Positions 23,601 to 37,000 of a stretch of DNA of 64,000 bases are shown here, piece by piece (the stretch's first letter is position 1; the number at the start of each line of letters is the position of its first letter). Under the pieces are notes generated by a model, which had not been told where the DNA came from, ran no database searches, and saw only the letters and a program-made list of their open reading frames with translations. The position numbers and the translations under genes were made by a program. Origin of the DNA: Anastatus disparis (Eukaryota; Arthropoda; Insecta; Hymenoptera; Eupelmidae); assembly GCA_017163975.1 (NCBI GenBank), contig JAFFSR010000240.1:310001-374000 (forward strand), read 5' to 3'.

Positions 23601-26600
23601 ATAGATCGATGTTTTATGACACGTTATAAAAGTTTTTTAGTGCTCTAAAAAGGAAAACTAACACTCTTCTTTAAATTTTAATAACAATAAAAAACAATGT
23701 CTACAAGAATTGTTCTCAATTGAGTAAATATAACATTATTTTTCCTCCTAACCGATTCATTATGCGACCTATTGGATTGGCATTGAAGAAAGCCATCGTT
23801 GTTTGAACAATACTATTAAACATTGAAGCATGAAGATTTCTTGATATCCTCATTCCCATATAAAAATAAATATAAGCTTGTACTAGTACGATTAAAACTG
23901 TTGAAATAATAATAACACCATAAACATAGATGTACCAACTTCGACCCCTAAAGCCATCGTCATCATCAATTGTGGTAAAATTGAAACCTTTTTCTTCAGT
24001 ATTAACCCAGTAGGTAATAAAGTAATCTGCAGCACTAGCACATATTTGACAGCATATGCTTATCACAAGTACCAGAAAGACAAGAAAGCTATTTTTAGCT
24101 GCAGCAAAATAACGTAAATAAGTTTTAGCTGTAATGCTACCTGTTGTTCGACTTTCAGCGTGTTCATCTTCCTCTTGACTTTGAATTGGTTCAACATTTA
24201 AGCTATTCTCTTTAGGAGGCATTTCAATATTCTCTGCTACTTGATCAGATTCATTTTCAAGTTGCATTAGTTTTGTTAAATCTAATCCTGATTTTAAAAG
24301 TTCACTGTATGTTCCTTTTACTTGTACGGAACCATCTTCGAGAACAATAATTTTATCAACATGTTTTAAAAAATGTAATTGATGTGTTACCAAGATGACT
24401 GTTTTATCCTTCAAGAAAGTCTTTATACAATCTTCAAAAATACCTCTACCCACTTGCGTATCAACAGCTGACAACGGATCATCTAAAAGATAAATATCGG
24501 CATCATGATAAACTGCTCTCGCTAAATTGACTCGAGCGCACTGACCACCACTCAAATTGATTCCCTTTTCGCCGACTAAAGTGTTATCTCCATAAGGAAG
24601 TATTTGAAAATCACGTTTCAATTGACATACTTCAATGACTTTTTCGTAACGCTCTTTATCCATAGGCTTACCAAATAAAATGTTTTGTTTAACAGATGAT
24701 GCAAAGAGCCATGATTCCTGACTAGCATATGAAATCTTTCCATTAATTAGAATGTCTCCTTGAATATAGGAAATTTCTTTGAGTATTGCATGTAAAACAG
24801 AAGTTTTACCAGCACCCACTTTCCCTAAAATAGCTGTGAGGGATTTAGATTTTATATCGAATGTAATGTGTTTTAGAACATCAACGTTTGAATCTGCCCT
24901 CCATTTAGCAGTAACATTTTTAAACGATAAAGCTATATCACTAGAGATTCTTGAATGAACATTCGATCCTGGCTTATGTTTTATTTCTTCAAACAATAAA
25001 AATTTTTGTAGTCTTTTCATCGATACTAAGGCTTCTGCAATCTCTTTTATACCTAAAAAAATTAAAAATGGTGAAATTTTTTTAACGAAAACTATAACTT
25101 AATGTAATACGCTTTAGATATTTTTCGTATGAAATTATGGTAAGTTAAATAGATTTTTTTGTGATAGACCAATTTTTTATCATTATTCTGTTGTAACAAT
25201 TGTAGTAATTTAAAAAAAATGAAAAAAGAAAATATTGTTTTCTAAATTAAATAATATAAATCTGAAAAAATAACTCACTAAGCGCAAACGAGCGGTATAG
25301 AGTTGTACGCAATACATTGTAATACGCTGAAATCAAATAAACTTTCCCAGCATTGATATCGTTTCCAAATAAAACGTAGCCTAAAATTGTGACGAAAATA
25401 CAAACTCTTGGTACATAAGCTTCAAAAGACCAACAAATTTCTGAGGCCATTAAATTATTTCTTATAACTTTGACTTCTTTTCTGAAAAATAAAATAATTT
25501 TATAATTTACATATATTTGCATTTGAATCAAAACATTAAAGAAAAAAAAAAGATTATTTATTTACTCTCGGGCTTTATCGACAAGATAAGAAAATGGTTT
25601 TTCCCAAGCATACATTTTTATGACTTTAACACCGCTAATAATTTCATTTGTCAGTCTCAATCTCTCGTCTGTTTTATAAGCCATCTTTAACGTTAAATGA
25701 GAAGCTAATTTTCCATAGCAACCTGAATCAAATTTATGATGATTATTTACTTTTCTTATATTATCTTAGAAATAATTCTCAAATGTTACTTGCCAATAAT
25801 CGGTATAAATAGTAATAAAGTTAAAACACCGGCCGCGGCTGCTAAATCGACTTCACGATACAAAAGATATGAAATTATTACTGTTTGAATAGGTGCTATC
25901 CATATGTAATGCAATGAAAATACTGAATAGTCTAATCTGTTAACATCATTACTTAAGAGATTAATCATCTAAAATAATGTTAATTTCACTTATCATACAA
26001 TATTTTAATGCGATTAAAAATAAGAAAAAAATTGAAAATTTTTTACCTGTCCAATACTAGTTTCACCCTCTGAAGCACCTTTTGAAACTCGTAAAACTTT
26101 TCGATAAATAAGCGAACAGCATGCCACTCTTATTTTCATCCCCATATGCGTTAAACCTTGTAATGATGGATGAGAAATAAAACATTCTAGAGCTAGTCCG
26201 ATAAGTATACCTGTACCCCAGTAAAATGCTTCTAACCGTTGAATTTCATGACCACTACTAAAGTATCTTAACAAATTTGCTAATATTATTGGTTGAGTAG
26301 TTCTGCAATTAAATATTAAGATTAATTTTCTTTTCATTAGGAAAAAAATATTAAAAAATTATGCATACTTTACAACGAATTCAAGAAATCCTAAAAAAAA
26401 TCCATAAATTATGATTTTACAACCAAAACATTTGATAAGCACTCTTAATAAACTTGGGGTTCGCCTGTTGTTTAGTCTTTGACATTTATCAACTTCTTCT
26501 TCCCATAATCGAGACATTTTATTTCCTAAAAGACGACTTGAATGCTCATCAAGGGGTGAATAAAGATCTGTCACTTCCAATTCTCGCTTGAATCCCGTAA

Positions 26601-27559
26601 AGAAAGTTCCAAACAACCATCTAACAATAGAATCCAATATTTTTCAAATTATTATTGATTCGAATTTTCTAAAGTGATGAAAGTTTAAAATATATTGCAT
26701 AAAAGAAAATAGATTGATCTGGCGATAACAAATCTTAATTAAGTATTTAAAAATTGATAAAAAAATTTTAAAAATATAGTATTTAAACATTTCAAAAAAT
26801 AGAAGACTTTTATTTTTTATTATTGCAACAAAATGCATTTCAAAAGCAAAAAATTTTGTAAATTTAATGCTTTAGCACAGTTGGTCAAATTTTTCAGTCC
26901 GATGTTTAAAATTTTTAGAATATGTCTCAGTATTCTGTTTACCATAAAATTAAATAGTAACAAATATTTAGTTATTTCTCTCAATTCAAAATAATGTTGA
27001 TATTTACATTAAACTTAAGATTATATGAATACTTTAGGAATTTTCAATTATTCAGATAACCTCAATTAGTCATCAAATTTAAAAGAATGTATCTATCTTT
27101 CCAAATAAATTAAAGTTAATTCAGTCTAATTAGTCATCATTGATTAAATTCAGAGTTTCGACATTTTCAATTATTACTTAATTTCACAAGCTTTTTCGTT
27201 TTGCCTTGTAATTGAACGGTTTTATGTTGTTATGATAATGTTTATCAACTGTTGAAATGCACGATTATCTTTTTAAAAAGTTTGATACTAAATTGGTATC
27301 ATACAAATGACCGGTACCAAACTTCCTTAACGTAAATCATAGTATGCAATTTCTTATAACATGTCATAAAGATTTTAAGTTACAATATTTTGTGTTATTT
27401 AAAAATCACTATATCAAATATTATGAAATGTCAGTTCTGAACTAATGTATCTGAAGAAACTAAAAATAAATTGATATTTACGTACGTAAACGAAATAATT
27501 GACAATGGATTGGCACCCTGTCTTGGATTTTTAACTTCTTTTTTCTCATTTTTATCCAT
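20688..27559 (-). CDS. Gene B: full-length ABCC4/MRP4-type (lethal(2)03659-like) ABC transporter
   Basis: Eleven coding exons: 27486-27559, 26369-26620, 26047-26302, 25794-25968, 25566-25722, 25279-25481, 23753-25052, 23114-23328, 21534-22609, 20798-20908, 20688-20714. Total 3846 nt, 1281 residues plus stop. The start [12 protein letters not shown] matches C. There is no extra N-terminal membrane domain, as in ABCC4 rather than ABCC1. TMD1 is in exons 2-6. NBD1 is in exon 7: Walker A GKVGAGKT (449-456), Q484, LSGGQ 539-543, LLDDP with Asp563/Asp564, His596. TMD2 spans the end of exon 7 to exon 9. NBD2 is in exon 9: Walker A GRTGAGKS with Lys1055, FSVGQ about 1150-1154, catalytic Glu1175 in LVLDEAT, His1206. 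Asp instead of Glu in NBD1 is normal for ABCC. Intron 4 has a GC donor (25793-25792). The last exon codes only SYESKTIG; it is inferred from a donor after AKL and agreement with C. The role is ATP-driven export of organic anions; the real substrate is unknown. A transposable element starts about 100 bases beyond the stop. Confidence 0.93.
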
Positions 27560-27912
27560 GATTCTTTGTCGATCTCGTTTGCTGAGTTCAGATTAACTTA
27601 TTTTGACAAAATACAATTATTATTACCTCAACTATTGTTCTTAAAAATTATTTTTAGTCCTGCAGTCTTGAATTACAATATGTGCAATAAATGCGTCCTT
27701 CCACTTTAGTCACGCATATTATACTGTCAGTTAAACAAACAACATTTCATTGTTACATGATCGAGTTTTACAAATATGCAATATCATACGATTTTTTTAA
27801 AAACAATATCAATAAACGTTGACAGGCGAATCGTTAGTATACGATTTTACTAAAATTTTAAGACACACACACAGAGCAAAGTATTACAAGAGTATGCACA
27901 TGCTGACCCATA

Positions 27913-28017
27913 GCGATCAGCAGTGCAACTAATAATGTACTTTCTTCTACTTCAAGAGCTAAAACGGCAAGTATATAGTATAGTATTATAAACCACGTGC
28001 TACAACCGTTCAAGGTC
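27913..28017 (-). promoter_or_regulatory. Putative core promoter/upstream block of gene B, shared with gene C
   Basis: Three short blocks match the region upstream of gene C in the same order. They are gcgatcagcagtgcaact (27913-27930), whose complement reads ttagttgcactgctgatcgc with a TTAGTT initiator-like hexamer; CACGTG (27994-27999); and TCAAGGTC (28010-28017) followed by .agcgaac.gcgaccc. The first block lies 354 bases upstream of the ATG, so the transcript would have a long 5' UTR or a leader intron. The A+T-rich surroundings have diverged while these blocks persisted. Role inferred from conservation only. Confidence 0.5.
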
Positions 28018-28029
28018 TAAGCGAACAGC

Positions 28030-30465
28030 GACCCGTCGCTCTCAGCATATGACATATATATACCTATATATATACGTATATATACAGCAACTGTATACTA
28101 CTAAATTTTAAACTCTTGGATATTTTTTTTTATTACAGTCCCTGATTTTCTTAACTTGTTTTGTTCTTTTATGCTCTTCCCTCTCGTGTTCTTGCCACTT
28201 TTGTAAGCTTATACATTGAAAACTTGAGAGTATATATTGATTTTTTAGTTCAAATAGAGATTATGTTATCAGTCACTTATTAATATCTCTGTTTGAATAA
28301 ATTATTTCTTATGATAAATAATTTATAACAATCATTTGATTATTTATTTTTACGACTACAAAAGGTAATTATTAAAATGATAATATTTCAATAATTATTA
28401 TTGAAAGGCTATTATTGAAATAAATAATGTTATGTAATGATTTAATAATATACAAGTTTAATAAAAATTATAAAAATTTATTCACATATTTTGTTGGAAA
28501 AAATTTATTTTTATTTTTCTCGTAATCTTTATCGCTATGTTTATCGTTTGCGTATAATCATTGCTTATTAAAGTTAGTAGCTTTTTGTTTAAATTTAAAT
28601 TCATGCATTAGTTTGATATTCATTCAAACGTTTATTTTATTTTATACTTAGAAATAATTTTAAATAACATTTTCGTTGCAATGTTCATTTTAAAAATAAA
28701 ATATAGTTTATATTTTCAAAAATCGATAATATCGGTGAAAAGATTTTTTAATAAATTTGATTGAAGATGATGTGCTAAAATGGAATTCAGAAAAATTTAT
28801 TTATTGGTTTAATGAAATCTGTTAAAATAAATAGAATTCAATAAATGCATTTTAAAGATAATTATATTTTAGAATTTGAAAAAATAAATAAAAGAATTAA
28901 ATTAAATTTACTTCTATTCCTTTACAAAATATACTAAAAATGTTGCAAATACAAATAGTACTATTAATTGATAAAATCATGAATTATGTTTAATGAATCT
29001 GCATGAGTTCAACAGCTGATCATTAAAAAACTATTCTTTGATAATTAGAAAAATATTCACATTTTAATTATTCATTTTAAAAACATACAAGACAACAAAA
29101 AATTCTGTGGAAATCAGTACTAGTAACCAGTTCTGAGTAATAAGATTTTACGTAGATAAGGAAAAATACATTCACAATTAGTGAAAAAAAAAAATAAAAT
29201 GAATAAGCGTTGCAGCAGTCATGTGTCTCCTATGCGTGACATTTTTATTATTCATTTATTAAGTAGCAATAAAAATCTAATCATTTTGACTTTTGTCTGC
29301 AGACTTTACAGTAAACAGAAAAGATAATTTTTATTCTACTCTGTAACAATTTTAATAAATGTACATTCTTGTAATTCCTTGCTTGATTAGATAGTTCGTC
29401 AAGAAAGCTTTAAGTTTAAATAAAAATATTTTGATTATTTATATTAAGCAAGATTGTAAAAGGTAAATTATAAATTATTTTTATTTGGACTGAATATGAA
29501 AATATATGTGATCAATAATATTTTATTTGTAAAATTTTTCCATCATCATGAAAAATTTATTTAACTAATATTATCTAACAAAGATTTAACTTACCGGAAG
29601 GAAATCATTTTGTATTATCTGATAAATAATCAACGGTACACACGATCCAGTAACAAAAGAATATAACAAAAAAATAATACGTATTAAACAAAATTTTAAC
29701 ACGTGGAGAAAAATTCGATTAGATAGTAACCATGGGACATACTTTATTTGTACAAAAATTACTTTTGCAAAATTGGATTTTGCAAAATTTTTGAATAATT
29801 TTTTTCATCTTTTTAGGAATCATAATTTATATAATCTTTAAATTTAATTATAAATATTTGTTCATTATTTAAAAAAAAAGTTATATCTAAACAATATTAC
29901 GAGAAACAAGTAGCATGAAGTTCACAATAGCGTATTTACTTTTTCTATTTATAAATGAATAAAAAAAATTTATTTTTTTTTCCAATTTATTTAAAAAAAT
30001 TTTTTTAACTTAATCTAAAAACCAATTTTTTCTGAAACATATTTTCTATATTTTTTTATATTTGAGGTAATTTACACTTTTAAAAAAGTATGTTTTTATT
30101 AGAAATGCTTAACACTGATAAAAAATATCGTACTTTAACTAGTGGCACATAATTTTCAAGGATAAGGGAATATTTTCAAAAAGTTGTTGGATTTTTAATT
30201 GCATATTAGTATTTCGAAATTGGCATGGGATGAAATCGAGGTTAAAATCTAATATCTTTTTATTCTCTTTTTTTTTATAAAATACAAAAATTTTTTTGAT
30301 CTTTTCTGTTGGTCTATAGTTTAGTCGATTTGATCTCAGATATAGTACAATTTTCATTTAACACTTTGTAAAGATTGTTAAAATATAATTAGTAAATATT
30401 TTAAATTACTAACATAACTTGTTCAACATCTACCACAAACATTCTCATCAATATTTATAACTATT
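28030..30465. other. Intergenic A+T-rich DNA upstream of gene B, nothing recognised
   Basis: No supported gene. A stretch near 29214-29290 (gcagtcatgtgt, then tttttattattcattt) has weak echoes near 30885 and 43490, possibly vestiges of the duplicated upstream region. Confidence 0.45.
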
Positions 30466-30469
30466 TTAA

Positions 30470-30775
30470 TAATCAGCAATTGTAAATACAATAGAACTTT
30501 CCAATTCTTCATATATATCTTTCTGGATTTGTTCATCCATCTTTGGATAAACGCTGACAGTTGCTTCATCAAGAACTAATAATTTATTGTTTCTAAATTA
30601 CAGCACGAGCAAAGCACAATATTTGTCTTTGGCTAACATTGAAATTCATTCCCGACCTCCATAATTTTCACATTAAGTCCTAAATCTAGTTCAAGTAATC
30701 CTTTTAGTTCAATATTGTCCAAAGCTAACGATAAATCTTGATCAGAGAATTCTCTAAAAGGATTTAAATTACTCT
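30470..30775 (-). pseudogene. Relic of exon 9 (NBD2) of a fourth ABCC transporter copy
   Basis: Read on the minus strand, this stretch is clearly homologous to NBD2 of B and C but broken. It runs NLNPFREFSDQDLSLALDN, IELKGLLELDLGLN, then a frameshift within the EGG motif, then NVSQRQILCFARAVI followed by a stop, then a second shift into NKLLVLDEATVSV, ending near ESSIVFTIA. B and C read [24 protein letters not shown] and [10 protein letters not shown] at the same places. The conserved histidine of the H-loop is not preserved in the surviving text. No other exon of this copy was recognised between B and C. It is on the same strand as its neighbours, as expected for a tandem duplicate lost by deletion and decay. 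The presence of a small stop-containing fragment excludes a working ATPase. Confidence 0.9.
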
Positions 30776-30779
30776 ACAC

Positions 30780-33700
30780 AGTTGTAGTGGATGATATTGA
30801 TTATTGCAGTGTATATACTGATTTTTTAATCAAGTGTTGTAACGTAAGTTAAAGAGAAAATTTGCATTTAATTAAAAAGGTGTAAACGTTCTAGCAGTCA
30901 TGTGTATCTTATATATACAATTTAAACAAAAATTTATTTATTAAATTACACTGATGATGTCATAATTATTTAATAAATATTCAATTCAATATAATAAATT
31001 TTATAATAGTCACTTTTTTTATTTATACATTTATTGATGTTAATATAAAAATAAATAAATATTATAAATTTAATGATTGAGCAGAAAAATTAGATTTTTT
31101 TTATTTCATAACGTCAGCTCTTTGAACAACTTTGCAATATCTTAGTTTACCAGATTAAGTCATTTGTACTAAAAAATTTTGTAATTGATAGTGTTGCTTT
31201 TGCAGCTATTCCCCATCATCAATGCTTATTTTTTTTTTTTTACGTCACTGTATTTATGCCATCATTACGATGCTAATTAACGTCAGAGGTTTTCAGTGTG
31301 TTTGTGAACAAAGCATGTGTATCGTATACAGTGATGCTTGTATCAATCAGCCACCGAGAGAGGGATTCGAACTCAAGTCTTCGAGATTACGAATCCATCG
31401 CTCTACCGACTGAACCACTGACGACTTCAGAAGAAACATCATTTAAAACTAATGTAAAATATTAAAATTTGAATGTTGAAGACAAAAACTCAATATTTAG
31501 TCTTCTAATTTCATTATTTCCCGTTCTTTATGCATTGAAGTGTGCTTCTAACATCTTTTGTATCTACATGGTCGATGCCTGAAAGACTGCAATTCTTATT
31601 AGTCTGAAGCATGAACTGTATAAATACGTTAAAGAGAACAGCATATCTAAAGGCGCAAGAAAGGCAGAATAATAAAGTTAAAGAATTGAGTGTATGCAAT
31701 CGAACGGTTTTGATTATTTATACTTTTTTATATGTGAAAAGAACTAATTTTCATAAAAGATCCAAAATTGTTATTATTTTTTTCCTAATGAATTTAAAAA
31801 AAATTTTTTCCAAATTTTTTGCTATAAAACATTGAACTTGTTTTGTTGTTGTAAGAATTAAAATATCTCGCAATTTTTTTCACTTTTTCGTGTAGTAACG
31901 TATTGATAGTATCAATAAAAATCTTTAAGATAATTTATATATCACTCACAGTCATAAGTTATTCAAGACAATTTTTACAACCAGTATGATAAGTAGATCA
32001 TAAAACCTTTAATTATTTTCTAGAAAAATTCCAAGGCATTAATTTCGTAAAAATTTACGATTGTTTGAAGATAAACTCTAAAATTGATATAAAATTAGAT
32101 ACAATTTTTCTTTATTCATGCGAGATTTCAAATCAAATTTTCAAAGAAGCATAATTTTACAAGAAATCAAAATTTTTTGATTTTTCAAAATAAGAAATTG
32201 GCATTTTTGTGGTCTAATTTTAATAATTTTTAGTGTTTAATTAAAATCATTAAAATTATGTGTCAAGTTTAATTTTAAATTTTTATTATTTACTTTTATT
32301 TAAATTATTCGCTAATATTTAAACGATCTTTTTCTCAATTATTACGAGAATGTTCATTTTGAATATTATACTTACGTTCCTATTACAACTCATTCAGTAT
32401 TATTGCAACAGCTTTATGTAAATATTAATATATGTTACACAACTGTTTACATTTTATTTAATCAAATACCTTTTTTTATTACTTTAATATTTGTCGTCTA
32501 TTTAGACAACTTTATTTCGTATCGATGATTCTTTTTATGTCCTTTTTGATTAAATTGATAACTTAGTTAATTCATTTTGTTTGCACTAAGATACTTATCA
32601 TATGAAAACAATCAATTGAAACAAGTGTATAATTATTTCTATAGAGACTTTAAGCAGATAAGCAACAATGGTTTTGATACGTAACAAGCCTGCTTTTTAA
32701 TTATGACGAAAAAAATTATTTAGGAAAATCAGCTATCATGTTCAAACGTTGATTCTAGAATTTAGATAGATATATATATAGATATTGATTTATTTTGTAA
32801 TGATAATATAAAAATGACTTGAAGAATTTGTAGTTTGATTTTGTTCTATATTTAGAATAAATAGAATAACTTTTTTAAAAGGACAATTTTAACGTCTACA
32901 AATACTATATACAGAGAATCCTAAACCACTCCTTTTAGTACAAAGATAACGTTTAAAAAAAATAAACAAGAATTTTCAACTTTCCGTTTAAACTGCTAAT
33001 AGATTTTTCAGATGACATTTAGTTTTTTTTCTAATCAAATATTCACATTATTATTGCAGAATTTAATATCTGTCGAAAAAGGATGAAAGTTTTGTATAAA
33101 ATTTGTTTTTTAACGAAAGACGTTTAATTTGAAAAGGAAATAAATTCGACGTTTTTAATAATATTTAAAAAGAAAAGATATTTTTCGTACCTTTTTTTAT
33201 TTTAGATTGAAAAATTTTTAATCATCCTAGTCAAATAATTAAATTTATGTATGTGAAATATTGACAGTGTGTTTTTTTCAATAAATCATAAACATTCGAA
33301 AAATAAGCTTCATGTGCAATGACAAAATATCTTGTTTTATTCAGAAAAAATAATTTTAAATTGCAAACTATTTATTAATAAATACTTTGATTTATTCATA
33401 AATTTCAAAATTATAGATCAACTGTATAATTTAAAACTATTTGAATGGGAAAAGGGATTATAATCTTTTGTACTCAATTTAAATGTTTTTATTTAAAACA
33501 TCATTTGATAACAGTTTTTTGTAGGATTAAAAAAAAATTTTAATTTCATATCTTATTAACTGTAATACATTAAAATATTTAAAAATTGACTTAGAATACA
33601 TAATTACTTCCATTTGCAGAAACATTGATAAAGCGATACAACAAATATAATCATTTTTAATAATTTAAATAAGAAATTTAATAATTTCTTTTCTACATTA

Positions 33701-34010
33701 TAATTTACTTAGTACTTATTAAACTTATTTTCAAATTAACTTATTTCCAATTCAATTATTGATTTTATATTCAATTATTGATTTATAAAATAGTTCATTT
33801 TTAAGTACAGTCTTTCATTTATGTACAAGCTTACTTTCACTAAAATACATAAAAATATTTTTCAATAGTCTTCATATGATTCAAAAAGCTCACTTTGAAT
33901 AAACTTTTCGATTAATAATCTAACATTAATCTAAATATGATTGCGCCTTTGTATACACAGTATACATTAGATCATGACATACATATATAACGAGATGATG
34001 CTTTTTGTAC
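30780..34010. other. Intergenic DNA between the NBD2 relic and gene C: one SINE, otherwise nothing recognised
   Basis: Apart from the SINE at 31229-31425 this is A+T-rich low-complexity sequence. No further ABCC exon could be found on the minus strand, so the fourth copy has lost everything but its NBD2 fragment. The frames present are short and unlike known proteins. Confidence 0.5.
31229..31425 (-). mobile_element. tRNA-derived SINE (family 2), copy 1
   Basis: On the minus strand it begins GTCGTCAGTGGTTCAGTCGG with box-A-like TGGTTCAGTCGG, then box-B-like GAGTTCGAATCCC (31362-31373 in complement). A body of about 130 bases follows, then a run of A (the T run at 31229-31241 on the plus strand). 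The whole length, not only the tRNA head, is shared with copies at 49185-49392 and 44720-44902. The head alone would be called a tRNA pseudogene. Confidence 0.8.
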
Positions 34011-34016
34011 ACGTAT

Positions 34017-37000
34017 TTATTCTATGATTTTATTTTCGTAGCTCTGAAAAATAATAAGGATGCATAAGTATTTTTTTTAGTACATGATAAAATTATTTAT
34101 ATATTCATTTTTTTATGTCTTACAGATTTTGCGATTTCATAAAGAGTTTCAGACATCGAAATTCCAGTTTGTTGCACCATACCATAAAAAATTCCATCTT
34201 TACGTTGCAGCAAATTGTAGGCATGATCGAATTCCTATAAAAATAATATTTTTAAAATTTTATAAATTAAGTGAATTATCTTTATTTTATGTGTTTAAAA
34301 TATTATATTTTAGATAAGTTGATTAAAAAATTATTTTAATTTAATAGATAATGTTTTAAACTTTTATATTATACTTTACGTACTATAGCTTGACCAGCAT
34401 CCATTACAAGTATTTTATCACTGTCCATAACAGTATTCAAACGATGGGCAATGATCAAAACAGTACAATTTTTAAACTTTTTTCGTATGGCTTGTTGAAT
34501 AAGCTCATCGGTTCTCGCATCAACATTGGCAGTGGCTTCATCAAGAACTAATATTTTATTATTCCTAACTATAGCACGGGCCAAACACACCAACTGTCTT
34601 TGACCAACACTGAAATTGGTACCACCCTCTGATACTCTCATATTAAGTCCTAAATCAGAATCAAGTGAACCCTTTAACTCAACATCTTCTAACGCGCTCC
34701 ATAAATCATGATCTGAGAATTCTTCCAACGGATCTAAGTTTTTACGCAGGGTTCCAGCAAATAATACAGGTTCTTGCGGTATAATACTTATTTTAGATCT
34801 TAAGCTTTGCAATGCTATTTTACTTGAAGCAAGATTATCAATATAAATTTCTCCTTCAAGATCGGCCAATCGAAATATTGCATTAATTATTGATGATTTT
34901 CCAGCTCCAGTTCTTCCTACTATACCTATTTTTTCATTAGGTTCAACGGTAAAGTTCAAATTTTTGAGAGCAGGTTTTTCTTGATTATTGTAAATCAAAC
35001 AAACATTTTCAAATTTTATTTGACCCCTTTGTGGCCAATCTTTTGATGGTGTATTTTCAGGTTTAGTGTCTAATGCTGGCTCTTGAGGTAATTTCGAATA
35101 TTCTAATATTCTTTCAACTGAAGTCATATAATTTTCCATTTCCGTCGTTTGTCTAACGCCCCATTGCAGCATACCTGTCAACATTATACACTGAGTAATA
35201 ATTAGGCCAACATCTCCAGCTAATGTTGAATTGTTAATTGACAATAAGGTATAAGTGACGACAGCAATGAAAAGAGCACAAAGAAATTCTATGTACATGC
35301 CAAATGCTCTTGATCCAGAGAAAAATATGAACCAAGCAGATGAATGTAAGTCTTGGTGATTATCAAATTCTTTTGTTAATATGTTTTGAGCATTTAAAGC
35401 TCTGATTGTCGAAAGACCTTGAACACTAGCACTTAAATGATTGAAAACAGGTGATCGAGCTAAAACAGAAAAAAGTTTTTACTAAACTAATTTTTGTTTA
35501 AAAAATTTATTCTAATAAATTTACAATACTTTTAATAAATAGTTTAATAGATCATAACAAATAATTAAAAGTAAAAATATAAGTAAACGGAATAATGATA
35601 TTTTTCTACTTCTATTATTTCTTTATTAAGACAATAAAATTTAATAATGTGATAAGAAAATAGTTTTTAAGCGTATACTCACTTATTCCTTCTAACCGTT
35701 TGATACTCCGGCTAGTTTTAATGTAAAATAATCGAAAGAAATATGCTATTACACCAATAATAAATGCTGGGATGATAAACCATGGATTAACACTTGCTAC
35801 AATAATGATCACAGCAATAGTATATACAGTGCTCTGTGTTACGTCAATTATCGTTTGAGGAACTCGAGTATCCACTATACCAGTATCTTTAGAAAATCTA
35901 GAAAATATTGAAAATTAGTTTATTTTTTATTTGCTTTTTATTAATTAAGTTTTATGTTATATACCTGTTCATTATGCGACCCAAGGGGTTTGCATTGAAA
36001 AAGGCCATCGTTGTGTGTACTATACTATTAAACATTAATGCATGAAGATTCCTTGATATTATCATACTCATGTTGAAGAAGGTAAAGGCTTGAGCAATCG
36101 TGACAAATATAGTTAAAATAGTTATGCTACCATAAATATAAATGTACCAACTTCGGCCTCTTAAAGGATCATCATCATCAGTGATGATTGTAGCATTAGC
36201 TAGAGATGCTCTAGATTTTTCTTCAGTATTTACCCAATAAGTGATGAAGTAATCTGCACTAGTTGAACATGTTTGACATCCTATACTAATTAAGAATACT
36301 ATAAAAACAAGAAATCGGCTTCGTGCTGAACCAAAGTATTGCATATAGGTTTTTGCAGAAATACCACCAACTGTACGAGTTTCCTCTTGTTCGTCTTCCT
36401 CTTCATTTGATGTTACTGTCTCCACTATTAGATTTTCTTTTGTCGGTACTTCAATGTCATCTGATATTTCATCTGCTCCAGTTTGTTGCATCATTTTTGT
36501 TAAATCTAGGCCAGAATTAAGTAACTCATTATATGTTCCTTCTGCTTGAACAGAACCATCTTCAAGAATTATTATTCGATCAACGTATTTCACAAAGTGT
36601 AATTGATGTGTAACTAATATAACAGTTTTGTCCTTTAAGAATGAGCTAATACAATCTTCGAAAATGCCTCTTCCAACATGTGTATCGACGGCTGAAAGTG
36701 GATCATCTAAAAGATATATATCAGCTTCGTGGTAAACTGCGCGCGCTAGATTTACTCGAGCACATTGACCGCCACTTAAATTAATTCCCTTCTCGCCAAC
36801 CAAAGTATTGTCACCGTATGGAAGCAATTGAAAGTCACGCTTTAATTGGCACACTTCAATAACCTTTTCGTATCGTTCTTTATTCATTGGTTTACCAAAG
36901 AGTATATTTTGTTTTATACTCGAGGCGAAAATCCACGCTTCTTGACTAGCATAAGATATTTTTCCATTTATATGTATTTGGCCACTTGTACGAGGAATCT

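Noticed and set aside
31362..31425. tRNA-like sequence on the minus strand
   Set aside because: The A and B boxes are SINE parts: similarity to two other loci extends through a common body to an A-rich tail, and the acceptor stem is not credible.
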